From Gemmatimonadaceae bacterium (GTDB lineage Bacteria > Gemmatimonadota > Gemmatimonadetes > Gemmatimonadales > Gemmatimonadaceae), in the NCBI GenBank assembly GCA_025936015.1, contig JAICUE010000075.1, forward strand, positions 1 to 9,418: a stretch of DNA of 9,418 nucleotides. The letters run 5' to 3'. The notes below the pieces were generated by a model, which was given only the letters and a program-made list of their open reading frames with translations, was not told where the DNA came from and made no database searches. The position numbers and the translations under genes are program-made. This document shows positions 1 through 7,800 of the stretch, piece after piece (positions within the stretch are counted from its first letter, which is position 1; the number at the start of each line of letters is the position of its first letter).

Positions 1-46
1 AACGATCGAGCCGGGCGCGAGGTCACGGCGGCGGGCAGGAAGACGA

Positions 47-74
47 AAGGCGGTCCGCATGTACGGACCGCCTT
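47..74 (-). terminator. GC-rich hairpin, likely terminator
   Basis: An 11-bp perfect stem (47-57 paired with 64-74) closes a six-base loop, with A residues on the left flank and T residues on the right. Read on the minus strand the stem is followed by a short T-rich run, so it could end transcription of the peptidase gene whose stop codon lies about 60 bases upstream. Read on the plus strand it could serve a gene ending left of the window, so it may work in both directions. The T-run is weak for a classical intrinsic terminator. The stem is directly visible; the function is inferred. Confidence 0.55.
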
Positions 75-82
75 CGCTTCCT

Positions 83-117
83 GCTAATGGCTAATGGCTA
101 ATGGCTGATGGCTGATA
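83..117. repeat. Tandem heptamer repeat, five units
   Basis: Five consecutive 7-base units are present: GCTAATG three times, then GCTGATG and GCTGATA. The block starts 16 bases beyond the stop codon of the minus-strand peptidase and sits between that stop and the hairpin at 47-74. The A-to-G change in the last two units suggests expansion by slippage followed by divergence. No coding role is apparent: the array puts stop codons (TAA) in forward frames. Confidence 0.85.
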
Positions 118-132
118 GCCGCGCCCCGTCGC

Positions 133-1704
133 TCAATGAGCGCCGCGAAGCACCTCGGCCCAGCTCCGCGGCGGCGTATCGCACGTCGGCGGCGCGTGAT
201 CGGGGGGCGGCGTCCTGCGCGCCCGCGAGACTTTCTGCGGATCCTCCGATGCTTTGTACGCGAGCATCGCGATCAACGTCGCATTCTTCTCGACCGCGGC
301 CCAGCTGATCTTGTCGAAGGTGTCGCGGTTGGTGTGCCAGGTGTAGTCGTTGTAGTCCCAATCGGAGGAATTGAGGAAGAACCCCGGCGCGTCGCGACAG
401 GCGAACGCATCGCTGTCGGTGCTCTCGTCGTGCGCGAAGCCGGGGAAGTCGACGTACACGCCGCGAGTCACGTCGGCCGGCATGCGCGACATCCATGACG
501 CGAAGCTCGCCGGCGCGTCGAGGAATCCGACGCTGCGGACGGTGTCGATCTCGCCGGTACCATTGTCCTGGTTGAGCAGGACCTGCATCCCCTTGAGCAC
601 ATCGGGATGATCGGCGGCGTATGCCGCCGAGCCGATGTCGCCCTCTTCCTCACCGCTCCAGTGCCCGGCGATGATCGTCCGCTTCGGGTGCGGATACGCT
701 TCGTGCAGGATGCGCATCGCCTCGAGCATCACGATCGTGCCGGTGCCGTTATCAGTCGCGCCGCTGCCGCCGTCCCACGAGTCGAGGTGCGCCGAGAGCA
801 TCACATACTCGTTAGGCAGCTGGCTCCCCGTCACCGTCGCAATGGTGTTGTAGACCGGCGACTCCTTCGGCGCGAGCGTCGCTTCGCCGAACACGCGCAC
901 GGTCGGATGCTGGTTGTTCGCGGCCAGCCGCGCGAGGAGACTGTAGTCTTCGCAGCTGACATCGAAGCTCGGGGTGTTGGCGGCGCGGGTGCTGAAGATC
1001 TTGTCCACCCCCCAGCCGCGCGACCAGGTGTTGGTGAGGACGGCGGCTGCGCCCGCGGCATCGAGTCGCGCGCCGATCGTTCGTGCCGTGACGCCCGTGC
1101 CAGCGAGTCGCCCACGCCACTCGGCCATCGCACTGTCCCGCTGCGACCGCATCGCGGCGAACCACTCCGGTGTCGCCCAGCGTGCCCAGCTCGAGTCGGG
1201 ACGACAGGTCGGCTGCGGAAACGAGATCATGACGATCTTTCCGCGCACCGTCCCGAGCCAGCGCGCGAATCCGGCGCTGTCCTTCGTCGCGCTCGCCGGA
1301 GGAAGGATCACGACCTCACCGCTGACGCCGGCGCGAGGTGTGGGCGCGCTCCACGCGAGCATCGTCGCTTCGAGCGTCCGCGCCCGGGGCGTGAGCAGCT
1401 CGACCCGGCTCTGGCCGCGCGTCCAGTCGCGCCACGTCCCGTACTGCTCGTTCTTTGCCGAGATTCCCCACGACTGGTAGGTCTTCAACAGCCAGTTGTT
1501 CGCCGCCCGGTTCTGCGGCGATCCCGTTAGGCGGGGCCCGATCGAATCCATCAGCGCCTGGGCGAGCGGATAGGCATGTGACCGCTGCATCCCTTCCTGA
1601 TAGATGCGCTGGATGACGGGATCGCCGGTTGGCGCGTCCTGACCGTAGGCAGGAATGGCAACCAGCGTTGCGATGAAGATGGCGGTAGTGATTTGATGTC
1701 GCAT
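133..1704 (-). CDS. Secreted M28-family zinc metallopeptidase with PA-like insert
   Basis: This 523-residue protein is a predicted exported aminopeptidase/carboxypeptidase of peptidase family M28, closest in layout to the carboxypeptidase Q (PGCP) type. Residues 1-21 form a signal peptide ending in an AYG-Q cleavage region. A protease-associated-like insert covers about 125-275. The catalytic domain (about 285-490) shows the full two-zinc set: H306 and D308 in the AHLDSWDGG motif, bridging D318 in GATDNG, general base E352 with ligand E353 in the WSGEEEGD motif, D380 in NQDNG, and H457 in WHTNRDT. Expected activity is release of terminal amino acids from peptides in the periplasm or outside the cell. 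The start is the only ATG giving a full signal peptide. No Shine-Dalgarno is seen; a TACAAT hexamer lies 13 bases upstream on the minus strand (1718-1723) and may be a -10 box, without a clear -35. The C-terminal 30 residues are proline-rich and outside the family core. It is divergent from the metal-efflux genes and probably unrelated to them. Family assignment is strong; substrate is unknown. Confidence 0.93.
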   Translation of the reverse strand: MRHQITTAIFIATLVAIPAYGQDAPTGDPVIQRIYQEGMQRSHAYPLAQALMDSIGPRLTGSPQNRAANNWLLKTYQSWGISAKNEQYGTWRDWTRGQSRVELLTPRARTLEATMLAWSAPTPRAGVSGEVVILPPASATKDSAGFARWLGTVRGKIVMISFPQPTCRPDSSWARWATPEWFAAMRSQRDSAMAEWRGRLAGTGVTARTIGARLDAAGAAAVLTNTWSRGWGVDKIFSTRAANTPSFDVSCEDYSLLARLAANNQHPTVRVFGEATLAPKESPVYNTIATVTGSQLPNEYVMLSAHLDSWDGGSGATDNGTGTIVMLEAMRILHEAYPHPKRTIIAGHWSGEEEGDIGSAAYAADHPDVLKGMQVLLNQDNGTGEIDTVRSVGFLDAPASFASWMSRMPADVTRGVYVDFPGFAHDESTDSDAFACRDAPGFFLNSSDWDYNDYTWHTNRDTFDKISWAAVEKNATLIAMLAYKASEDPQKVSRARRTPPPDHAPPTCDTPPRSWAEVLRGAH

Positions 1705-1794
1705 GCGAAGGCGGTCGATTGTACGCTGAGCGGTTCGTGACCCGCGAAGCTTATCGTCGCCGCCGCCAATGAGCGAGTCTCCCAGGAAGCACGT

Positions 1795-1812
1795 GCAGTT
1801 TCGAGCAGTTTC
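1795..1812 (+). repeat. Short direct repeat GCAGTTTC in divergent spacer
   Basis: GCAGTTTC occurs twice (1795-1802 and 1805-1812), separated by two bases, in the 159-base spacer between the divergent peptidase and small Cys/His genes. The first copy extends to GCAGTTTCGAG, which is identical to the minus-strand form of the tandem repeat after the pump gene (plus-strand CTCGAAACTGC at 8029-8039 and 8080-8090). It may be a decayed copy of the same repeat family or a binding site. The rest of the spacer shows only the promoter candidate at 1829-1858 and the possible -10 at 1718-1723. Confidence 0.5.
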
Positions 1813-1828
1813 ACTCCCGTTCCCGCCG

Positions 1829-1858
1829 TTGCGGATGCTCGCACTGGCGCACTAGACT
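1829..1858 (+). promoter_or_regulatory. Candidate sigma-70-type promoter for small Cys/His gene
   Basis: TTGCGG (1829-1834) and TAGACT (1853-1858) resemble -35 and -10 boxes with an 18-base spacer. Only five bases separate the -10 box from the ATG at 1864, so transcription would start at or within a base or two of the start codon, giving a leaderless message. This fits the absence of a Shine-Dalgarno sequence. It could also drive the efflux operon by read-through. Confidence 0.42.
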
Positions 1859-1863
1859 TGGTT

Positions 1864-2205
1864 ATGTCCCCTCGGCGCGGAATTCTCCGCGTAGTCATGA
1901 TGTGCTGGGCGGTGCTGCAGCTTGCAGTGCCGACGCTCGCCGTTGCCGCGGATGCCGCGGCCACGGCGGCGAGCCGCGGCGCGCATGCCCATGTAGAGGC
2001 GACCAGTGACGCGAGCTGCATCCGCGTCCACGACGCCGAGTGTGTCTTCTGCCAGTTCCTCTCGGCAGGGGCGGCACCGGCAGCGAGCCCCGTTCCAGAC
2101 CTCGCGCCGCTGGCGCAGGTCGCCGAGGCGATCGAGGAGCTCGCGGCGCCGCGCCGCGCCGCCCTGCGCGGAATCGCCGTCCCGCGCGCTCCGCCACTCG
2201 CCTGA
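1864..2205 (+). CDS. Small exported Cys/His protein, DUF2946-like
   Basis: This 113-residue protein has an N-terminal signal or anchor: arginines at 4-5, a hydrophobic stretch at about 8-28, and an A-V-A-A cleavage-like site. Next come a small cluster of potential metal ligands (H41, H43, E45) and then C52, H56, C60 and C63, in the arrangement C-x3-H-x3-C-x2-C. The C-terminal half is Ala/Pro-rich with a helical stretch (80-100) and ends in a basic R-A-P-P tail. Length, export signal, Cys pair and R-A-P-P tail resemble DUF2946-type proteins often found next to metal-efflux genes, but I cannot confirm the family. A role as periplasmic metal binder or sensor for the downstream efflux operon is inferred from position and ligands. 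The start is the ATG at 1864, five bases after a candidate -10 box; an in-frame TTG at 1858 is an alternative. The gap to the next gene is 125 bases, so it may or may not be co-transcribed. Confidence 0.7.
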   Translation: MSPRRGILRVVMMCWAVLQLAVPTLAVAADAAATAASRGAHAHVEATSDASCIRVHDAECVFCQFLSAGAAPAASPVPDLAPLAQVAEAIEELAAPRRAALRGIAVPRAPPLA

Positions 2206-2317
2206 GTCGCTCGACGCAGCAGTAGCTCGGCGACGGAATCATCCGGTCGCCGCTCGTCCCGGTGGAGTTGCAGGAGCCGTGTGCCCAACCCGCGCGCTTC
2301 GGCAACTCGCCCGACTC
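2204..2317 (+). promoter_or_regulatory. Possible structured leader RNA before efflux operon
   Basis: The 125-base gap between the small Cys/His gene and the outer-membrane factor holds several complementary segments that are mutually compatible as a branched fold. GAGTCG (2204-2209) pairs with CGACTC (2312-2317). A hairpin at 2228-2252 has seven plus three base pairs, one bulged G and a four-base loop. GAGTTGC (2265-2271) pairs with GCAACTC (2302-2308) around a 30-base loop. The outer stem would lie 13 bases before the ATG at 2331. The pairings are visible; whether they form or regulate anything is inference, since GC-rich DNA gives chance stems. I do not recognise a known riboswitch core. 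The hairpin at 2228-2252 alone could be an attenuator or processing site. Confidence 0.3.
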
Positions 2318-2330
2318 GAACATATGACAC

Positions 2331-3626
2331 ATGCGCAGACTGCTTCTCGCAGCCTGCTTCGCGGGGTCCGCCAGCACGGCGCTCCCCGCGCAGCAACCCG
2401 ATGGGGGCGTGCCTAACGGCGTAGCCGCCGACTCGCTTCATCTTTCGCGCGCCCAGGCCATCGCCGAGGCGCTCGCCCGCAACACGCAGCTCGACATCGC
2501 CCGCGAGCAGACCGCGCAGGCACGAGCGCGGCGGGTGCAGGCGATCGCGATTCCCGACCCGTCGCTCACCGCGGCAACCGACGAGCAGTCGCGCTTCTTC
2601 GGCTTCGATCGCGGCGGCACGCGGCCCGTCGAGATCGGGCTCGCCGTTCCCTTCCCCGACAAGTTCCGGCTGCAGAACCGGATCGGTGTCGCCGATATCC
2701 GGGCCAACGAGCAGAACTATCGCCTGCAGCAGCAGCTCGTCGCCTTCGATGCATCACAGGCGTACGACCAGCTGCTGCTCGCCCTGCGACGCCGGAGCGA
2801 CCTCACCGAAGCGCTGACGCTCGCGCAGGATTTCCTCAAGCGCACCCAGGCTCGGTTCGACGCGGGAACCGCCGCGCGAGTGGACGTGATCAAGGCGCGG
2901 GTCGAGGCAGCGGGCGCGCAGAACGACCTGATCGCGAACGAGCGCGAGATCGCGAATGCGCAGACGGCGCTCAACCGCGCCATCGGCCGCGTCGCCTTCG
3001 CGCCGATCGCACCGACCGACTCGCTCGACGTTCCGCCTCCCCTGCCCGACTCGGCGAGCGCGGAGTCGATCGCGCTCGAGGCCCGGCCCGAGCTCGCGGG
3101 ACTCAACGAAGAGATCCGCGGGCAGAAGGCGACGACGGGTCTCGCGCGCGAGTTCTGGCTCCCGGACATCACCTTCGGCGTCACGCGCGATTACCTGCAG
3201 CACGATGCCGCCGCCTTCGCGACCGGCATCGCGATGCCGATCCCGTTTCTCTTCTGGCAGCACACGAAGGGCGAGATCGCCGAGTCGAGCCATCGGGAGC
3301 GAGAGCTCGAGGCGAGCTACCGCGACCTGCGCGCGCAGGTCGTACAGGACGTGCGCTCCGCGTACGCCAATGCGAGCACCGCGATGCGCCAGGCACTGTT
3401 CCTCCGCGAGGAGCTCGTGCCGGCCGCGCGAGAGGCTTATCGCGTCGCGTCCACCAGCTACCAGCTCGGCGCCGCGTCGGCGCTCGAGGTGATCGACGCT
3501 CGGCGCGCACTGCTCGATGCAGAATCGCAGCTCGCCGACGCACTCGCCAACGCCAACACCGCCCGCGCCGATCTCGATCGCGCGCTCGGCCGCTCCCCAC
3601 TCGGCACCGGATCGCAGACCAGATGA
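2331..3626 (+). CDS. TolC/CzcC-family outer-membrane efflux protein
   Basis: This 431-residue protein is the outer-membrane channel of the tripartite metal-efflux pump. It has a signal peptide (about 1-20, A-L-P-A-Q cleavage region) and two outer-membrane-efflux repeats of alpha-helical hairpins. The internal duplication is visible in two matching segments: F-D-A-G-T-A-A-R-V-D-V-I-K-A (about 177-190) and Y-Q-L-G-A-A-S-A-L-E-V-I-D-A (about 377-390). Each is followed by a long helix of the AQNDL / AESQL type. Length fits the CzcC/CusC branch. The start is the ATG at 2331; the ATG at 2324 is out of frame. No Shine-Dalgarno is visible. The A/T-rich CATATGAC just upstream might be a -10 region, but its -35 is poor. 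There is no Cys after the signal peptide, so it is not a lipoprotein, unlike E. coli CusC. The stop overlaps the adaptor start by an ATGA, showing translational coupling. Confidence 0.9.
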   Translation: MRRLLLAACFAGSASTALPAQQPDGGVPNGVAADSLHLSRAQAIAEALARNTQLDIAREQTAQARARRVQAIAIPDPSLTAATDEQSRFFGFDRGGTRPVEIGLAVPFPDKFRLQNRIGVADIRANEQNYRLQQQLVAFDASQAYDQLLLALRRRSDLTEALTLAQDFLKRTQARFDAGTAARVDVIKARVEAAGAQNDLIANEREIANAQTALNRAIGRVAFAPIAPTDSLDVPPPLPDSASAESIALEARPELAGLNEEIRGQKATTGLAREFWLPDITFGVTRDYLQHDAAAFATGIAMPIPFLFWQHTKGEIAESSHRERELEASYRDLRAQVVQDVRSAYANASTAMRQALFLREELVPAAREAYRVASTSYQLGAASALEVIDARRALLDAESQLADALANANTARADLDRALGRSPLGTGSQTR

Positions 3627-4810
3627 CCACGACGACGAATTCGGCGCGCGCCCGGCGCCTCGCGCTGTTCCTGCTGGCGATCGCCGCGGTGGCGGACTGT
3701 TCCTCCCGTACGGACAAAGCGCCCGCCGACACCGGCGCGCCTGACGGTGCAGCGGGGACGAAGCCGGCGGCGGCGCCGCCGGCTTCGCTCACGCTCTCGC
3801 CACAGCAGCGGGAGCGAATCAACGTGATCGCCGTGGCGCCGGAAAGCTTTCGCCCGATGGTCGAGGCGACCGGGACGGTCGCGTTCAATGGCGACCATTC
3901 GACGCAGGTGCTGTCGCCGGTCTCCGGGCCGGTGACGCGGATCCTGGTGAACCCCGGCGCGACGGTCAGCCAGGGCGCGCCACTCGCCTATGTCTCGTCG
4001 CCGGACTTCGCCGAGGGAGTCGCGACGTATCGAAAGGCCGAGTCGGCGTTTCGGAACGCGAAGCGGATCGCCGATCGCGACTCGCTGCTCTTCAAGAACG
4101 ACGCGATTGCCCGCGGTGACCTCGAGCAGGCGCAGGTGGACCTCGCCGGCGCACAGGCGGACCTCGAAGCTGCGGTGCAGCAGATGCGCGCGTTAGGCGT
4201 CGGCGAGGCACAGATCTCGGCGATCCGCAACGGGAGCGCGGCCCCACTCGAGGCAACGATCAAGTCCCCGATAGCGGGGACGGTGGTGGAGAAGCTGATC
4301 ACGCCCGGGCAGCTGCTCTCGGCGGGGAGCACGCCGGCATTCACGATCGCCGACCTGAGCACGATGTGGGTGATGGCGAGCGTGTTCGCGCCCGATCTCA
4401 AGGATGTTACCGTCGGACAGAACGCGGAGATCCTGACCGATGCGAGCACGGTGCCGATTCCCGGGCGCGTCGATTACGTCGCGTCGCTGGTGGACCCGGC
4501 GTCGAAGGCGGTGTCGGTGCGGATCGTCGCACCGAACAACAACCTCGTGCTTCGGCGCGACATGTTCGTCCGGGTCCGGATCAAGTCGGCGCACGAACAT
4601 CACGGCATCCTCGTCCCGGTCTCGGCGGTCCTGCGCGACGAGCAGAACCTGCCGTTCGTGTACGTCGCGAGCGGCAGCGGATTCGCGCGGCGCCGGATCG
4701 AGCTCGGTTCGCGCGTCGATGATCATTACGAAGTTGCGTCGGGACTCGCGGCTGGCGACCAGGTTGCCGGCGACGGAGCGCTCTTCCTCCAGTTCGCGGA
4801 GACCCAATGA
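3623..4810 (+). CDS. RND periplasmic adaptor (CzcB/CusB-type membrane fusion protein)
   Basis: This 395-residue adaptor links the inner-membrane pump to the outer-membrane channel. An N-terminal hydrophobic segment (12-24) ends at C26, suggesting a lipoprotein anchor, though the residue before the Cys is D25, unusual for signal peptidase II. A low-complexity Ala/Pro/Gly linker (30-55) follows. The two lipoyl-like halves are at about 92-125 (Q-V-L-S-P-V-S-G-P-V) and 208-245 (I-K-S-P-I-A-G-T-V-V). They flank an alpha-helical hairpin (about 126-200). A beta-barrel (about 246-322) and a membrane-proximal domain (325-395) complete the fold. No His/Met-rich metal-binding N-terminal domain is present, although H324, H326 and H327 form a small cluster at the barrel/membrane-proximal junction. 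The start ATG lies in the ATGA overlap with the outer-membrane factor stop; no clear Shine-Dalgarno is seen, so translation is likely coupled. Its own stop makes a second ATGA overlap with the pump. Confidence 0.93.
   Translation: MTTTTNSARARRLALFLLAIAAVADCSSRTDKAPADTGAPDGAAGTKPAAAPPASLTLSPQQRERINVIAVAPESFRPMVEATGTVAFNGDHSTQVLSPVSGPVTRILVNPGATVSQGAPLAYVSSPDFAEGVATYRKAESAFRNAKRIADRDSLLFKNDAIARGDLEQAQVDLAGAQADLEAAVQQMRALGVGEAQISAIRNGSAAPLEATIKSPIAGTVVEKLITPGQLLSAGSTPAFTIADLSTMWVMASVFAPDLKDVTVGQNAEILTDASTVPIPGRVDYVASLVDPASKAVSVRIVAPNNNLVLRRDMFVRVRIKSAHEHHGILVPVSAVLRDEQNLPFVYVASGSGFARRRIELGSRVDDHYEVASGLAAGDQVAGDGALFLQFAETQ
4798..4801 (+). promoter_or_regulatory. Shine-Dalgarno GGAG for RND pump gene
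   Basis: GGAG sits five bases before the ATG at 4807, inside the end of the adaptor gene. It supports the 4807 start and is the only clear ribosome-binding site among the gene starts in this window. Together with the ATGA overlap it suggests that the pump is translated both by coupling and by independent initiation. Confidence 0.55.
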
Positions 4811-7800
4811 CCACGCCCGATAGTCCGGAGCATCGTGCGGACAGCGAGAATCCGCTGCACATCGACGATAGCGCGGCTGGCCATCCGTCGGGGGAGTCGA
4901 AGGGGGGCGCGATCCAGCAGCTGGTCGCAGCGGCGACGTCGCAGCCGCTGCTGATCGCGCTGCTCACGTTAGGCCTGATCGCCGTCGGCATCTGGTCGTT
5001 GAAGCGGCTCCCCGTCGACGCGTATCCGGACGTCAGCTCGCCGGGCGTCGAGCTCACCGCGCAGTGGCCGGGCCACGCCGCGGAGGAAGTCGAGCGGCTG
5101 ATCACGGTGCCGATCGAGACGCAGATGAGCGGCTTGCCGAACCTCGTCGTCACCCGGTCGGTGTCGCTTTACGGACTGTCGAACGTCCGGATGACGTTCA
5201 CCGATCCGACCGACCTCTATTTCGCGAGGCAGCAGGTCTATGAGCGGCTCGCCGGCGTCGAGCTCCCTGACGGCGTCGCGGCGGACATCGAGGCGCCGTT
5301 TTCGCCGTCGGGGCTCGTCTATCGCTACGTGCTGCAGAGCAACGACCGAAGCCCAAGCGAGTTGAAGATCCTCCAGGACTGGGTCCTCGACAAGGCGTAC
5401 CGCTCGGTGCCGGGAGTCGCCGAGATGTCGTCGTTGGGCGGCGAAACCATGCAGTACCAGGTGCTGGTCGATCCGAACAAGCTGGCTGGCGCCGGGCTCT
5501 CGATCGCCGACGTCTCCGGAGCGTTAGGCGCGAACAACTCGAACGCCGGCGGCGGCTTCTACTCGGAGGGCGGGCAGTTCTTCTACGTCCGCGGGCTCGG
5601 CCGCATCGTCACGCTCGAGGACATCGGCAAGATCGTGCTGGCGGTGAAGAACGGGACGCCGGTGCTCGTCCGCGACATCGGAACCGTCGCGATCGGCTAC
5701 GCGCCGCGCCTCGGACAGTTCGGCTTCAACAAGCAGGATGACGCGGTCGAAGGCGTGATCCTGATGCGCACCGGGGAGCAGGCGCAGGTCGTCCTCAAGC
5801 GCGTCGAGGCGAAGACGAAGGAGCTCAACGACCAGATCCTGCCGAAGGACGTGAAGGTCGTGCCGTTCTACGACCGCAGCGACCTGGTGAAGCTGACGAC
5901 GCGGACGGTGTCGGACAATCTCGTGCGCGGGATACTGCTCGTCGTCGTCGTGCTGATCTTCTTCCTCTACGACGTACGATCGGGGCTCATCGTCGCGGTG
6001 ACGATCCCGCTGTCGCTGCTCGTCGCCTTCATCTGTCTCGATCTTCGGCACATTCCGGCGAACCTCCTGTCGATCGGCGCGATCGACTTCGGGATCCTCG
6101 TCGACGGCGCGGTCGTGATGGTCGAGAACATCCATCGACATCTCGCGCGGCGACACGGGACGAAGTACAAGATCCGCGATGTCATTCTCGAGGCAGCAGC
6201 GGAGGTGAACCGCCCGATCGTGTATGCGATCGCGGTGATCATCGCGGCATTCCTGCCGATCTACGCGCTGTATGGAGCGTCGGGCAAGCTGTTCCGGCCG
6301 ATGGCCGACACGACGATCTATGCACTGCTCGGCGCGCTGGTGCTGACGCTGACGGTGGTGCCGGTCCTCTGTGCGGTGGTGCTGCGCAAGGGAGTCATCG
6401 AGCGCCGGAATCGCGCGTTCGAGTGGGTGCGCGACCAGTACACGCGGGGCCTCGACTGGTGTCTCGCGAACACGCGCCTGACGATGATCGCGGCGACGGT
6501 GCTGTTCGCGCTGTCGCTGGTGATCGCCTTCACGCGCGGCGGCGAGTTCATGCCGAAGCTCGACGAAGGCGCGCTCTGGGTCCGCGCGACGATGCCGTAC
6601 ACGATCTCCTTCGAGGAATCGTCGAAGATCGTGCCGCAGGTGCGGGCGATCCTGCAGAGCTTTCCTGAGGTCACGGTGGTCGCGTCGGAGCACGGCCGTC
6701 CGGATGATGGTACCGACCCGACCGGGTTCTTCAACTCGGAGTTCTACGTCGGGCTCAAGCCGTACAACGAGTGGCATGGGCAGTTCCGCTCGAAGGACGA
6801 GCTGATTGCGGCCGTGCAGAAGAAGCTGTCCGCGTTTCCGGGAATCACCTTCAACTACACCCAGCCGGCGGAAGACGCGGTCGACGAGGCGCTGACGGGG
6901 CTCAAGAGCTCGCTCGACGTGAAGGTGTTCGGGACCGACCTCGAGGTGCTGGAGGCGAAGGGGCGCGAGATCAAGGGCGTCATCGAGAAGATCCCCGGGA
7001 TCAACCATGTCACGCTCGTCCAGGAGCTGGGACAGCCGAGCCTCACGATCTCGGTGAACCGCGAAAAGATCGCGCGGTATGGCTTGAGCGCCGACGCGAT
7101 CAATGGTCTCATCGAAGCCGCCGTCGGCGGGACGGCGGCGACACAGGTCGTGCAGGGCGAGCGCACCTTCGACCTCGTCGTCAGGCTCCAGCCGCAGTAC
7201 CGGCAGACGCCGGAGGAGATCGCGAGCATCCTGCTGGCGACTCCGGATGGCCAGCAGATTCCACTGCGCGAGGTTGCCGACATCCAGGTGGCGAGCGGCG
7301 CATCGTTCATCTACCGGCAGGACAACTCCCGCTACATCGGCGTCCAGTACTCCGTCGAGGGGCGCGACCTGGCGAGCACCGTCCGCGACGCGCAGGCGGC
7401 GGTCGACCGTCAGGTCAAGTTTCCACAGGGGTACGGGACGCGGTGGGGTGGCGAGTTCGAGGAGTACACCGCGTCGCGCGACCAGATGGGCGTCGTCCTG
7501 CCGGTGACGGTGATCCTCATCTTCGCGATTCTGTTCGTGCTGTACCACAACCTCAAGTTTCCGCTGATCACCGTCGGCGGGGTGATCCTCTCCGCGCCGT
7601 TAGGCGGACTGCTCGCGCTGCTGGTGACCGGGACGCCGTTCTCGGTGTCGTCGATGATCGGCTTCCTCGCGCTGTTCGGGGTCTCGGTGCAGACGGCGGT
7701 GGTCTACATCTCCTACGCCAACGAGCTGCGACTTGGAGGATCGAACATCGTCGAGGCGACGCGGGCGGCGGCGATCCTTCGGCTGCGGCCGATCATGATG

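Noticed and set aside
1..60. Minus-strand start codon at 58-60 opening a frame to the window edge
   Set aside because: Only 20 codons are visible, the ATG lies inside the hairpin, and there is no ribosome-binding site or recognisable peptide.
607..1530. 307-codon plus-strand frame opposite the peptidase
   Set aside because: It is antisense to a gene with a complete M28 catalytic set; the product is Arg-rich and featureless.
2206..2330. Cobalamin or other known riboswitch ahead of the outer-membrane factor
   Set aside because: Scattered short matches occur, but the ordered conserved core and box elements of known classes are absent; kept only as an unassigned structured leader candidate.
1551..2441. 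296-codon minus-strand open frame spanning the divergent spacer
   Set aside because: It overlaps the peptidase signal-peptide region, the divergent promoter area and the small Cys/His gene; the product is low-complexity Ala/Arg/Ser with no domain.
5524..7548. 674-codon open frame on the minus strand opposite the pump gene
   Set aside because: Composition is Arg/Asp/His-rich with no recognisable domain, and it lies wholly antisense to an intact, well-conserved RND gene. Long antisense frames are a normal by-product of G/C at third codon positions.
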